A stretch of 42,075 bases of DNA from Bifidobacterium simiiventris (GTDB taxonomy: Bacteria > Actinomycetota > Actinomycetes > Actinomycetales > Bifidobacteriaceae): positions 1 through 42,075 of the forward strand of contig NZ_JAHBBG010000018.1 of NCBI RefSeq assembly GCF_019331715.1, in the 5' to 3' direction. Below are positions 16,001-24,026 of the stretch, one piece after another (the first letter of the stretch is position 1; each line of letters opens with the position of its first letter). The position numbers were made by a program, and so were the translations under genes. The notes below the pieces were generated by a model, which saw only the letters and a program-made list of their open reading frames with translations, ran no database searches and was not told the DNA's origin.

Positions 16001-18190
16001 GTGACCGTGGATGACGTAGTGCCGGTCGCGTTGACCGTTGCCGGCGATGGTGGCGCTGATCGCCCGGTGGAGTTGCCGGATGCCGTAACCGCGATCGCCA
16101 GTGATGGCGGATTCGTGCGGTTGCCGGTGACGTGGGATGCGTTGCCCAATGGTGTCGATGCTGCGAGCGGTGGCGTTGTCGCGGTATCCGGAACCGTTGC
16201 AGTGCCCGGCGGCGTGTCCGGCCCGTCGCGCTCGCTGACCGCGCATGCGTCCGTTCGCATCCTTGCCGACGGCGAGCGGCCGATCAACGAACCTGCGCTT
16301 CGCTCGCTGCGCATCAACGGCAAGCCGGTTGCCGATTTCGATCCCGAACGCACCGAATACACGCTCGCCCAGCGTTACGACCAGCCCAAGCCGGTCATCG
16401 AGGCGGAAGCCGAAGGCAACGACCTCGTCTACGTGCTGCCGCCGGCCAACTGGCCGAACGGCGCGTACCGCGTACACGTCACTTCCGAAGACGGCAAGCG
16501 AGGCCGCACGTACACGATCGGTCTCGATATCGCCCCCGCTCCGGTCGGCAACGTGAGCATCGCTGCGACCGTTGCCAATCCGGTCGAAGACACGATCGTG
16601 CCGGTCGTCGTTTCCGCGACCGATACCAACGGCCTGCCGATCGACCTCGATGACGCACACGTTGTCATCGACAGCTCCAATCATGCCGTGCTCGCCGCCG
16701 ATGATCCTGCCTACGGTCGGACCGAGTCCGCGACCGGCGGGGCTGATCATGCCCTCGTCGCAGTGCTCGCCGGAACCGCGAACGTCACCGCGACCGTCGC
16801 CTACGGCGGCGCAGTAGTCGCCAGCGCTCCCCTGCCGCTCACCGTGACGCACGGTACGCATGCCAAGCGACCGACTGCCGTGCGTGACGTCACGTTGCGT
16901 ACCATCGTGGGTGAGACACCCGAACTGCCGTCCGCGGCGACCGTCTCGTTCGACCACGGATTCGATGCCGAGATTCCGGTCGACTGGCAGCCGGTCCCGG
17001 GCGATGCGTTGGCCAAACCTGGTCGCGTGACCGTCACCGGAACCGTCGGCGACACCGGACTGGCCGCACACGCCACGATCGTCGTCGTTGCGGTATCCGC
17101 GGTGGCCAACGTATCCATCGCGACCATCACGCATATCGTGCCCGATCTGGCCGAGACCTTCCCGACCGTCGCGGTCTACTGGAGCGACGGACTCAAGGAA
17201 GACCTGCCGGTCGTGTGGGATGCGATCGACGCGACGGCTGTCGCCGCACCGGGCGAGTTCACGGTCGAAGGCGCGGTCGCCGGGGTGACCGGTCGCCGTG
17301 CCGTCGCGCATGTTCGCGTGACCGACGAGCATGTGCAGAACCGCGACCTGTTCTCGTTCCGCAACGACGTGTACCCGCAGGTACGCGCCTCCTACACCAA
17401 CACCGACCCGAAGGCGCAGGAGGACGTGGCTGACCTGATGGACGGTACCGTCTCGTACACCGCCCGCCTTGGCTACAACCTGAAAAACCGTTGGTCGACG
17501 GCCGGAGATCCGTCGAACACGGCGTGGCTGGAATACCGCTTCGGCTACGGCGAGGAGACGCCGTTCATCCTCGGCGCGTTCACGGTGTACTACTGCCTTG
17601 ACGGCGAGAACGTGGTGCTGCCGGAGCGCGTGGATGTCGAGTATCTCGATGTGGACGGTTCCGTGGGTGCGGGGTCGGATGACGCGGTTTCATGGAAGCC
17701 GGTGCGTGATCTGTCCGTGACCCATCATCCGGTCGAGCAGAAAAACGACGCGGCGTGGGCGTACGCGACCGTCGGCGACAAGCCGGGCAACGAGATGGTC
17801 TCGAACGGCGACGAAACGACGTACTCGTTCGAGATGGTGCGCACCTCGCGCATTCGTATCACCTTCCATACGGATGACGGCGAAGTCGTGGCGATCACCG
17901 AGGTACGGGGCGACGCGCAGATTCCGGCGGCGCATGGCGACGCCGATCTGGCGGGGATTCTCGTCGACGGCGAGCCGGTCGCGTTCGATCCGGACGTGGA
18001 GACGTATACGTCGGGGGCATCCGGCATGTCTGGTGACGGTTCGCAACCGGCCGTCGAACCGGTGCCGGTGGCTGGCTCCAATGTCGCGATCACCGTGGTG
18101 CCGCCGGCTGTGGGATCGGATGAGACGCGCATCATCGTCACGTCCGAGGACCGCGTCACCACGCGTACCTACCTGGTGGCGAGCCGGTAA
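13097..18190 (+). CDS. Modular GH2 glycosidase with DUF4982, Big_4 and discoidin-like domains
   Basis: This 1697-residue enzyme starts with a GH2 sugar-binding domain (about 30-200), an Ig-like domain and a TIM barrel with acid/base Glu445 (WGMGNE) and nucleophile candidate Glu524 (VNSESAN). DUF4982 follows (about 655-725, HLLPHWNWSVGEAV), then a GH2 C-terminal domain (about 745-850), two Big_4 Ig-like repeats, a cadherin-like sandwich (about 1068-1150), two more Big_4 repeats (about 1260-1412), a discoidin-like module (about 1413-1620) and a last cadherin-like unit. The DUF4982 type is usually beta-galactosidase-like, and the NKKG motif of beta-glucuronidases is absent. AAAGGAG precedes the start. 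No signal peptide, sorting motif or anchor is visible, which is unusual for such an architecture. Neither operator class is found in the 112 bases upstream. Confidence 0.85.
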   Translation: MQFTTYEPPVSKPQTTLTEAADGRQIIDFDGDWRFFRGSPSGAERPDFDDSAWREVTVPHDFGVEGRFSRNARATVGYLKVGEGWYRKTFTVPAALAGKRFVLDFDGVMDRSEIWLNGVKAGEHHYGYTAFQIDVTDHLYLGDEPNTITVRAVNEEPSSRWYAGAGLYRDITLVVTDPIHVAQYGTQITTPTLADDVARGVAEVHVATTIANETTSAAAVTLRTTIVDADGSVVAEDTTDVTAVPTDMTGRIVAAPANESVASADLQYAPAPTAEQMLTIAEPHLWNTADPYQYLARTALLAADGTVLDTYETRFGLRWITLDPQHGLFLNGVNMRALGMCMHHDQGALGAAAYHRAVTRQLEIMKEGGVNAIRTSHNPACKTQVAECSRLGLLVLEELTDMWTAPKNRNDYSNYFAADYPEDLKAMILRDRNEPCVFMWGMGNEIAWQESELPIAADLTRRCHLLDPTRPNSVNDASYLSKGIDGIGNDIHHRMDVRGYSYISKDKMLEVHEKNPNDVIVNSESANICSNRGYYVYPTEVSECPAVLPPIDTSKYEFEPGRKPWDDTTYELSAYNIRGKRGNYIDVAFERLIHIPFNVGEFGWTGFDYIGEPAPYISNSYWTKPDMAESDGTVLAPLRSYYGMVDTAGIPKDQWYIYKSLWTDPDDAPMVHLLPHWNWSVGEAVSVWAYTNAASAELFLNGRSLGVREFDSFDTDFHLDASHADKPFQYRYAKANPSRRKLSLDWEVPFEPGVIEVVARDAAGRIVARDSKATPGSPAALRLSADRHVIAGDGKDLSYVTAAVTDDIGVTVPRADDEVTFSVEHGRLLGTDNGSQTNTEPLQSATHRAYSGLVVAIVASDGSGLPIRVTARGKGLKKASCVIAVAGNVAAGDVVDVEPVAVRTVAGVAPTLPETVTVRFGDGSRRAVPVTWDAVDDGCGSATGAFRVCGVIDCGDGVSRETFADVVVVTVDDVVPVALTVAGDGGADRPVELPDAVTAIASDGGFVRLPVTWDALPNGVDAASGGVVAVSGTVAVPGGVSGPSRSLTAHASVRILADGERPINEPALRSLRINGKPVADFDPERTEYTLAQRYDQPKPVIEAEAEGNDLVYVLPPANWPNGAYRVHVTSEDGKRGRTYTIGLDIAPAPVGNVSIAATVANPVEDTIVPVVVSATDTNGLPIDLDDAHVVIDSSNHAVLAADDPAYGRTESATGGADHALVAVLAGTANVTATVAYGGAVVASAPLPLTVTHGTHAKRPTAVRDVTLRTIVGETPELPSAATVSFDHGFDAEIPVDWQPVPGDALAKPGRVTVTGTVGDTGLAAHATIVVVAVSAVANVSIATITHIVPDLAETFPTVAVYWSDGLKEDLPVVWDAIDATAVAAPGEFTVEGAVAGVTGRRAVAHVRVTDEHVQNRDLFSFRNDVYPQVRASYTNTDPKAQEDVADLMDGTVSYTARLGYNLKNRWSTAGDPSNTAWLEYRFGYGEETPFILGAFTVYYCLDGENVVLPERVDVEYLDVDGSVGAGSDDAVSWKPVRDLSVTHHPVEQKNDAAWAYATVGDKPGNEMVSNGDETTYSFEMVRTSRIRITFHTDDGEVVAITEVRGDAQIPAAHGDADLAGILVDGEPVAFDPDVETYTSGASGMSGDGSQPAVEPVPVAGSNVAITVVPPAVGSDETRIIVTSEDRVTTRTYLVASR

Positions 18191-18230
18191 TCCGGCGGTT
18201 CCGTCCCAAGTGTCGTGGGGCGAAACGTCG

Positions 18231-18276
18231 TTGTAGGCCCGGTATCCGCGAGTCGCCGCGGATACCGGGCCTACAA
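18231..18276 (+). terminator. 20-bp perfect hairpin after the GH2 gene
   Basis: Bases 18231-18250 pair perfectly with 18257-18276 around a 6-nt loop. There is no long T run. It probably ends the GH2 transcript and insulates LacI regulator 2. Confidence 0.6.
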
Positions 18277-18280
18277 TCAA

Positions 18281-18294
18281 TCTTAACGATAAAG
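18281..18294. promoter_or_regulatory. Type A-like operator upstream of LacI regulator 2
   Basis: TCTTAACGATAAAG keeps the central CGAT and most of both arms of the type A motif. It lies 32 bases before the start of regulator 2, suggesting that this regulator recognises type A sites and controls itself. Confidence 0.5.
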
Positions 18295-18325
18295 CGCTGT
18301 AATCGCAGGGAAAGAAAGGGATCGT

Positions 18326-19330
18326 ATGGCAACGCTCAAGGATGTCGGCAAACTGGCAGGGGTCACGGCCACGACCGCATCCGCCGCGCTGCGCGGCAAG
18401 GACTACGTGCGCCCCGAAACCATCCAGCGCGTGCGCGAGGCCGCCAAAAAACTCGGCTACAAAACCAACCTGTCCGGCCGTTCCCTGCGCTCCGGCCGCA
18501 GCGACACGATCACGTTCCTCACGTCCGGTCTCGAAGGCGACTACTTCTCCCATCTGTCGATGTGCGTCGCCGACGAAGTCAACCGCCGTGGCTCGCACAT
18601 GCTCATCGAACTGTCACGCTACCTCAACGGCAGCAACGATCTGTCGTACACGTTCTCGGACGGCATCATCGCGATCAATGCACCGCGCGCGCTCGACATC
18701 CTGCACGAGCACCCGTCCGTCATGCTCGAAAACTACGACACCGGCACCGGCATCGACACCGTGAACGCGCCGAGTGCGGAAGGCTCGCGCGCCGCCATCG
18801 AACATCTCGTCGCGCGCGGCTGCACGCGCATCGGCATCGTGGGCGACAACCGCGACCCCGGCAACCCGAACGTCATCCCCGGTTCTCGCGACCTGCGCAT
18901 GCACTCCGCGAAAGCCGCGATCCTGGCCGCCGGACTGCCGTTCGACGAGACGCGCGACTTCATCAAGTCCGCATGGTCGATCGACGGCGGCATCGAATCC
19001 GGCCGTGCGATCGCACAGACGTTGCGCGAGACCGGCTACGACGGACTGTATTGCCTGAACGACGGCATCGCGATCGGCGTGCTGCGCGGCCTGGCCGACG
19101 CCGGCGTGAAGGTGCCGGACGACGTGATGGTGATCGGCTTCGACGGCATCACGTCCGGCCAGTACACCGTGCCGTCGCTGACGACCGTCGCCACGGATTT
19201 CAAGGGCATGGCGAACACGGCCGTCTCGCTGCTCATGCGCCGCATCGAGCACCCGGACGAGGAGTATTTCCCGCAGACCGTGAACGTGGGGTACAAGCTC
19301 ATCGAGCGCGAGTCCACCGCGCGGCGGTAG
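18326..19330 (+). CDS. LacI-family transcriptional regulator 2
   Basis: This 334-residue LacI-type repressor has an N-terminal HTH (ATLKDVGKLAGVTATTASAALRG), the hinge SGRSLRSGRS and a sugar-binding effector domain (DGIIAIN, GDNRDPG, LNDGIAIGVLRGL, VMVIGFDGI). AAAGAAAGGG precedes the start by 5 bases. It aligns with regulator 1 along its whole length, including a shared ESTAR ending, so the pair arose by duplication; the HTH recognition segment differs (TATTASAA against SKTTASDA), matching two operator classes. The type A-like site just upstream makes it the probable regulator of type A sites. Experimental assignment is lacking. Confidence 0.9.
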   Translation: MATLKDVGKLAGVTATTASAALRGKDYVRPETIQRVREAAKKLGYKTNLSGRSLRSGRSDTITFLTSGLEGDYFSHLSMCVADEVNRRGSHMLIELSRYLNGSNDLSYTFSDGIIAINAPRALDILHEHPSVMLENYDTGTGIDTVNAPSAEGSRAAIEHLVARGCTRIGIVGDNRDPGNPNVIPGSRDLRMHSAKAAILAAGLPFDETRDFIKSAWSIDGGIESGRAIAQTLRETGYDGLYCLNDGIAIGVLRGLADAGVKVPDDVMVIGFDGITSGQYTVPSLTTVATDFKGMANTAVSLLMRRIEHPDEEYFPQTVNVGYKLIERESTARR

Positions 19331-19362
19331 AGGGCGTTCGCGCAACGGCGTGGTGATCTTTT

Positions 19363-19420
19363 GATCTTACTGTTATCTTACATAAGGTATAAGATGACAT
19401 GTAAGATCAAGTGTAAGATA
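19363..19420. repeat. GTAAGAT repeat cluster, putative operator array
   Basis: Five copies or near-copies of one 7- to 8-mer lie within 58 bases. GATCTTAC (19363-19370) and ATCTTAC (19375-19381) are in one orientation; GTATAAGAT (19387-19395), GTAAGATC (19401-19408) and GTAAGATA (19413-19420) are in the other. The cluster ends 23 bases before the ATG of the AlbA_2 gene, whose product has a C-terminal winged helix, so autoregulation is likely. Confidence 0.6.
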
Positions 19421-19443
19421 TGCATGCAGGGGGTGCCATAACC

Positions 19444-20774
19444 ATGCTTGCAGAAGGCTCGTCAGTTGAATTCAAACGTGATTGGGTGGACGGCGCCAAA
19501 CGGACCGCGGTGGCATTTGCCAACACCGGTGGTGGCGTCATCTACCTAGGCATAGAAGACGATGGTCTTATCGTGGGCGTGAACGATGCGGATGCGTCCA
19601 TGCGTAAGGCGACTCAGGCGATATCGGATGGCATCCGGCCTGATCTTATGAGCTTCGTCAGCGTGGAATTAGAGATGCGTGACGAGAAAACCGTGGTGGC
19701 CGTACGGATCCAGCGGGGCGCAAACAGGCCGTATTACCTAACGGATAAAGGCATTCGTCCGTCCGGTGTGTATGTTCGATCGGGTGCCGCATCCATCCCC
19801 GCGTCGGAATCTGCGATTTTGGACATGATCCGGCAGAGTTCGGGCGACGCATATGAAGATGCGCTGTCGTTACGGCAGGATCTGACATTTATCGCAACTT
19901 CGACGGCATTTCAAGACGCCGGCGTGGAATTTACGGACGCATCACGCAGAACGCTCGGCATGGTCAACGCAGACGGCCAATATACGAATCTTGCTGGTTG
20001 CTGTCGGATCAGTGCGAGGCAACGACCAAAGTGGCGGTATTCGCCGATCCGGATAAGGAAGTATTCCTTAATCGTCAGGAATTCTCCGGTTCGCTGCTGC
20101 TGCAGTTCAGTCAGATCGCTGAATTTCTGAAGCGAAATAATCGTGTGATCTCGTATACGGGACAGGACATGCGTCGCGTTGATCGGTACGACTATTCGCC
20201 ATCAGTGATGCGTGAGGCGTTGCTCAACATGATTGTGCATCGTGACTACGGTCTATCCGGGCCGGGATTGGTCAGCATATTCGATGATCGTATGGAATTC
20301 CTCAATCTCGGTGGACTGCCGGATGGTCTCAATCGGCGGGATATGATGAACGGTATATCGTTCCAGCGTAACCCGCGATTGGCGAACGTGTTCTACCGGC
20401 TGCGACTGATCGAAGCGTACGGCACCGGCATACGCAGAATCATGGGCGACTACCGCCATGCGGGGCGGCAGCCGGAGTTCGGTATCAGTGATCATTCGTT
20501 CCGTTTGATGTTGCCGAAGCATGTATCTGATATGTCTCACGGTGCGTCAGGTAGGGATGGGTTGTCTGTCGCAACCGAGGGTGGTGACAGACAACGGATA
20601 GTGCTTGATTATGCGGAACGTGTCGGCTGTGTCACGCGTAGGCAAGTGCAGGAACTTACCGGATTGTCGCAATCGGCGGCGGCGAACATGCTGAGGATGA
20701 TGACGGCACAGGGGTTGCTGCGACGAGTGGGTAAGGGGCCTGCTACGGAGTATCGATTGCCAGAGGGGCTTTGA
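19444..20774 (+). pseudogene. Frameshifted AlbA_2 / ATPase / winged-helix regulator
   Basis: The first frame encodes an AlbA_2 (Schlafen-like) domain, EGSSVEFKRDWVDG and ANTGGGVIYLGIEDDG, from an ATG at 19444 with a G-rich ribosome site. Around 19993-19998 the frame changes: NLA should continue as WLLSDQCEATTKVAV, but one base (probably a T) is missing. The second frame continues to 20774 with an HATPase_c_4-like domain (REALLNMIVHRDYG, EAYGTGIRRIMGDY) and a winged helix (TRRQVQELTGLSQSAAANMLRMM). Undamaged, it would encode about 443 residues. Such proteins are DNA-binding regulators often seen in accessory DNA. The third codon positions are less GC-rich than in neighbouring genes, suggesting transfer. 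It is a pseudogene or a sequencing error; there is no slippery run to favour programmed frameshifting. Confidence 0.75.
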
Positions 20775-20809
20775 TGCGTTGAAGCGGATTGGGGGTGTGC
20801 TGCCCCTCA

Positions 20810-20843
20810 GTCAGCTTTGCTGACAGCTCCCCTGAAGGGGAGC
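20810..20843. repeat. Pair of small hairpins
   Basis: GTCAGC-TTT-GCTGAC (20810-20824) is followed directly by GCTCCCC-TGAA-GGGGAGC (20826-20843). They begin a series of hairpins that fills the gap between the pseudogene and ppc. Confidence 0.5.
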
Positions 20844-20852
20844 GGAAAAGGA

Positions 20853-20881
20853 AAGGTCTCCGCTGAGGGAGCGGAGACCTT
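20853..20881 (-). terminator. Probable terminator of ppc
   Basis: AAGGTCTCCGCT (20853-20864) pairs perfectly with 20870-20881. On the minus strand the stem is followed by TTTCCTTTTCC, giving the layout of an intrinsic terminator for ppc. Confidence 0.65.
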
Positions 20882-20889
20882 GCTGTGCT

Positions 20890-20932
20890 GGAGGTTTTTC
20901 GCGTGCGCTTCGCTATAACGCGAAAAACCTCC
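20890..20932. repeat. 15-bp perfect hairpin
   Basis: GGAGGTTTTTCGCGT (20890-20904) pairs perfectly with 20918-20932. The 13-nt loop itself contains GCG/CGC. Confidence 0.6.
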
Positions 20933-20933
20933 T

Positions 20934-21012
20934 ACGTTTGCGTGTTGGGAAGCCCGCAGGGCTTCCCAACCGGTGTATCGCAACGCGAGTTGCGATACAC
21001 CGACGCAAACGT
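20934..21012. repeat. 79-nt perfect three-way-junction element
   Basis: ACGTTTGCGT (20934-20943) pairs with ACGCAAACGT (21003-21012). Inside, a 12-bp hairpin (20944-20970, loop GCA) abuts a 14-bp hairpin (20971-21002, loop GCGA) with no unpaired base at the junction. The last base is the first base, on the plus strand, of the ppc stop codon. Confidence 0.75.
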
Positions 21013-23765
21013 CAGCCTGTGTTCTGCAGGCCGGCGGCGACGCCCGAAACGGTGCACAGGATCAGGTAGATGTAACCTGCCTGCTGGCTTTGGCTGAGCT
21101 CTTCCTTGTCCACCTTCTTGCGCAGCGAACGCAGGGCGAGGAACTGCGTGACAGACAGCGCGTCCACATACGGGGAACGCACACGGATCGCCTGACCGAG
21201 CACGTGACGGTGCTGCAGCGGCCACTTGTCGTTGACGATCTTGAGCACCCACTTCGTGGTCAGCTCCATCTCGTCGAGCACCTTCTTCGACAGCTCCGGA
21301 TCATCGCCCAGCGCGAGGTACATCTTCGCGATGCGCTCGTCGGTCTTGGCCAGCGACATCTCGATGTTGTCGATGAACGTCGAGAACAGCGGCCACTCCT
21401 CGTACGCCGCACGCAGCGTATCGAGATCGCCGAACTGCTCGCACGCGGTGCCCAGACCGTACCAGGCGGCCAGGTTGATGCGCGCCTGCGCCCACGAGAA
21501 CACCCACGGGATCGTACGCAGATCGTCGAGCGACTTCGCACCCAGACCACGCTTGGCCGGACGCGAGCCGATCGGCAGCAGGCCGACCTCGGTCAGCGGC
21601 GTGACGGTCGAGAACCACGGCGCGAAGTCCGGGGTCTGCAGCAGGTCGAGGAAGCGGTTGTGCGCGGCCTCGTCCAACTTCGCCGTCATGTCCGCGTACT
21701 TCGCGGTCATCTCGGTGTTCGTCTTCTCGACGCTCGGCGCGGACTGCAGCAGCGTCGCGGCGGCGACGGACTCGATGTGGCGCACGGCCAGAATCGGGTT
21801 GCCGTAGCGGGCGAAGATCACCTCGCCTTGCTCGGTCAGCTTGAAGCGGCAGTTCACGGAACCCTTCGGCTGGGCCAGCACCGCGCGGTTCGCGGGGCCG
21901 CCGCCACGACCGACGGCGCCGCCACGGCCGTGGAACAGCGTCAGGTCGATCTTGTGGCCCTCGGCCCACGCGACGATCCGCTGTTCGGCGGAGTGCAGCG
22001 CGAGCGTCGCGGTGGTCGGGCCGGCGTCCTTCGAGGAATCGGAGTAGCCGAGCATGACCTCCATCTTGTTGCCGGTGGCCTTCAGGCGAGCCTGCACCTC
22101 GGGGATCTTGACGATCTCCTCGAGCACGTCCACCGAATGCTCCAGATCCTCGAGCTGCTCGAACAGCGGGATCACGTCGATGGTCGGCACGTCCTCGGGA
22201 TGCGCGAACGCGAGACGGTTCAGCTCGTACACGTCACGCACGTTCTGCGCGGACTTCGTGAACGAGATGATATAGCGGCGGGCGGCCTTGATGCCGTTGC
22301 GCTTCTGGATCGAGCCGAGCGCGCGGAACGTGTCGAGCACCTCGTGCGTCATCGGCTGCAGCGGGCCGCGCTCGCCGTGCAGACCGTGCTCGCGGATGTC
22401 CTCGAGCGCACGCGCGTGCACGACGGAATGCTGGCGGAACTCCATCTCGACCATGTGGAAGCCGAACGTCTCGGTCTGCCAGATCAGATCCTGCAGCGGG
22501 CCGTACGCGGAACGCTTCGCGCCCGCCGCGGCCAGCGAACGCTGGACGACCTTGAGGTCGGCGAGGAAATCGTCGGCCGAATGGTACATGAGATCGGCGT
22601 CGCGCTCGATCGTGTAGTGCAGGCGATCGGCCATGACCAGCATGACGGCGCGGTGCATCTCCTTGGTGGAGATCAGCGCGGCCTTGTCGGTCAGGCGCTC
22701 GCTCATCTCCTTCTGGTGGTTCCAGAGGTTGAGCAGCTCGGCGCTCGGCGGGGTGGTGCCGGATTCCATCGTCAGGTTGCGGCCGACCGTGCGTGTGGCC
22801 TCCTCAAGCGCGGCGAGCACGTGATCGGAGAACTTGCGGGCGACTTGGCGGCTGACCTTCGCGGTGACGTTCGGGTTGCCGTCGCGGTCGGAGCCGATCC
22901 AGCTTCCCGGATGGAAGAACGCGGGGCACACCGGTTCGACGAGGCCGGCCTTGTCGCCGAGGACCCAGTCGTCGAAACGACGGTAGACGGCCGGAATCGT
23001 GTGGAACAGCGTGTTGTCGAAGATGTCGAGGATCGTGTCCGCCTCCTCGACCGGGGTCGGCTTCTTGAGCGCGATCGGCGAGGTACGGAACAGGGCGTCG
23101 ATCTCGTTGTACAGACGACGGCTGTTCTCCTTGCGGTCGGAGCCGCCGAGTGTGCGGTGCTCCTCGAGCAGTTCGGCGATGCGGCGGATCTTGCCTTCGA
23201 CCGCCTTGCGGCGGGCCTCGGTCGGGTGGGCGGTGAACACCGGATGGAACTCGAGCTTTTCGAGCAGGTCCTTCGCCTTGGCCGGTCCCATCTCGTTGAT
23301 GAGCTGGTGGTAGGCGGAGGTCATCTCGTTCACCGGATCGTACGCCTGATCGCCGGAGACCTCGTTCTCGCGCTGGCGCAGCACGGAGACGCGGTAGTTC
23401 TCCTCGCTCAGGTTCGCCAGGTGGAAGTACGTGGTGAACGCGCGGGCGAGCAGCTGCGCGTCGTGCAGCGACATGTTGTCGATGGTCTCCACGGCCTTCT
23501 TGAGCCCGTCCTGATCGGGATTCGGGTCAAGCATGCCTTCGAAATGCTCGGCACTGGCCTCCACGGCGTAATTGCGCACCGTGTCGAATGTGGAGAGAAG
23601 TTCGGGATCGAATTCGCCCAAAACGTCGCGCAGAATGCGCAGACACAGATCCATGTCGTATTTGAGCGACTCGGGAAGATCACGCTCTTCGGGGCCCTTG
23701 GTCCCCAGACCGGACGTCACGATCGTGGCGTCGGCGGGCGTGATCTGCTGATCATTAGTTGTCAT
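21012..23765 (-). CDS. ppc: Phosphoenolpyruvate carboxylase
   Basis: This cytoplasmic enzyme carboxylates phosphoenolpyruvate with bicarbonate to oxaloacetate, the anaplerotic step expected in a heterofermentative anaerobe. The 917-residue product fits the family length. Signatures are TAHPTE with His180, GSWIGSDRDGNPNVTAK, VEMEFRQHS, LGYSDSSKDAG, FHGRGGAVGRGGGP and the conserved C-terminal QNTG. The frame stays open far upstream, but the true start is MTTNDQQ at 23765, where AAAGGAGGT precedes the ATG. It is divergent from the ThrE-family gene and convergent with the frameshifted regulator. Codon use is typical of a highly expressed gene. Confidence 0.97.
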   Translation of the reverse strand: MTTNDQQITPADATIVTSGLGTKGPEERDLPESLKYDMDLCLRILRDVLGEFDPELLSTFDTVRNYAVEASAEHFEGMLDPNPDQDGLKKAVETIDNMSLHDAQLLARAFTTYFHLANLSEENYRVSVLRQRENEVSGDQAYDPVNEMTSAYHQLINEMGPAKAKDLLEKLEFHPVFTAHPTEARRKAVEGKIRRIAELLEEHRTLGGSDRKENSRRLYNEIDALFRTSPIALKKPTPVEEADTILDIFDNTLFHTIPAVYRRFDDWVLGDKAGLVEPVCPAFFHPGSWIGSDRDGNPNVTAKVSRQVARKFSDHVLAALEEATRTVGRNLTMESGTTPPSAELLNLWNHQKEMSERLTDKAALISTKEMHRAVMLVMADRLHYTIERDADLMYHSADDFLADLKVVQRSLAAAGAKRSAYGPLQDLIWQTETFGFHMVEMEFRQHSVVHARALEDIREHGLHGERGPLQPMTHEVLDTFRALGSIQKRNGIKAARRYIISFTKSAQNVRDVYELNRLAFAHPEDVPTIDVIPLFEQLEDLEHSVDVLEEIVKIPEVQARLKATGNKMEVMLGYSDSSKDAGPTTATLALHSAEQRIVAWAEGHKIDLTLFHGRGGAVGRGGGPANRAVLAQPKGSVNCRFKLTEQGEVIFARYGNPILAVRHIESVAAATLLQSAPSVEKTNTEMTAKYADMTAKLDEAAHNRFLDLLQTPDFAPWFSTVTPLTEVGLLPIGSRPAKRGLGAKSLDDLRTIPWVFSWAQARINLAAWYGLGTACEQFGDLDTLRAAYEEWPLFSTFIDNIEMSLAKTDERIAKMYLALGDDPELSKKVLDEMELTTKWVLKIVNDKWPLQHRHVLGQAIRVRSPYVDALSVTQFLALRSLRKKVDKEELSQSQQAGYIYLILCTVSGVAAGLQNTG

Positions 23766-24026
23766 CAGACCTCCTTTGCTGAACTCCCGGTTGTTCGGTC
23801 TGCCGACCATCCGCGGCTCCTCCGCGGTTGTGTTAGTCGGTCGTTGCGAACCCAAAGCCGTTGGTTCAACGGTTGTGGGGCTATTGTATGACCCGGTTAT
23901 CGACACTTGCGTTACGGAGTTCGGGTTTCGATATGCGCGGTATTTTGTGAGATGTGACAGTCCATAATTTGGACTCCTATATGGTCGCTCAGGCGTAAGC
24001 CCACGGCGGGCGGTAAACCTGAAAGC
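23766..24026. other. Divergent intergenic region, ppc / ThrE-family gene
   Basis: These 261 bases must hold the promoters of two divergent genes and are more AT-rich than their flanks. A TAAACC hexamer (24014-24019) lies 7 bases before the GTG start of the exporter gene. I see no clear repeat or operator. Confidence 0.4.

Noticed and set aside
13097..18190. GH2 gene as a beta-glucuronidase, tempting because of the neighbouring alpha-glucuronidase
   Set aside because: The NKKG-type motif that binds the glucuronate carboxylate is absent, and the DUF4982 architecture is of the beta-galactosidase-like kind.
19985..20005. Programmed ribosomal frameshift in the AlbA_2 gene
   Set aside because: No slippery run or downstream pseudoknot is visible, and a single missing base explains the break.
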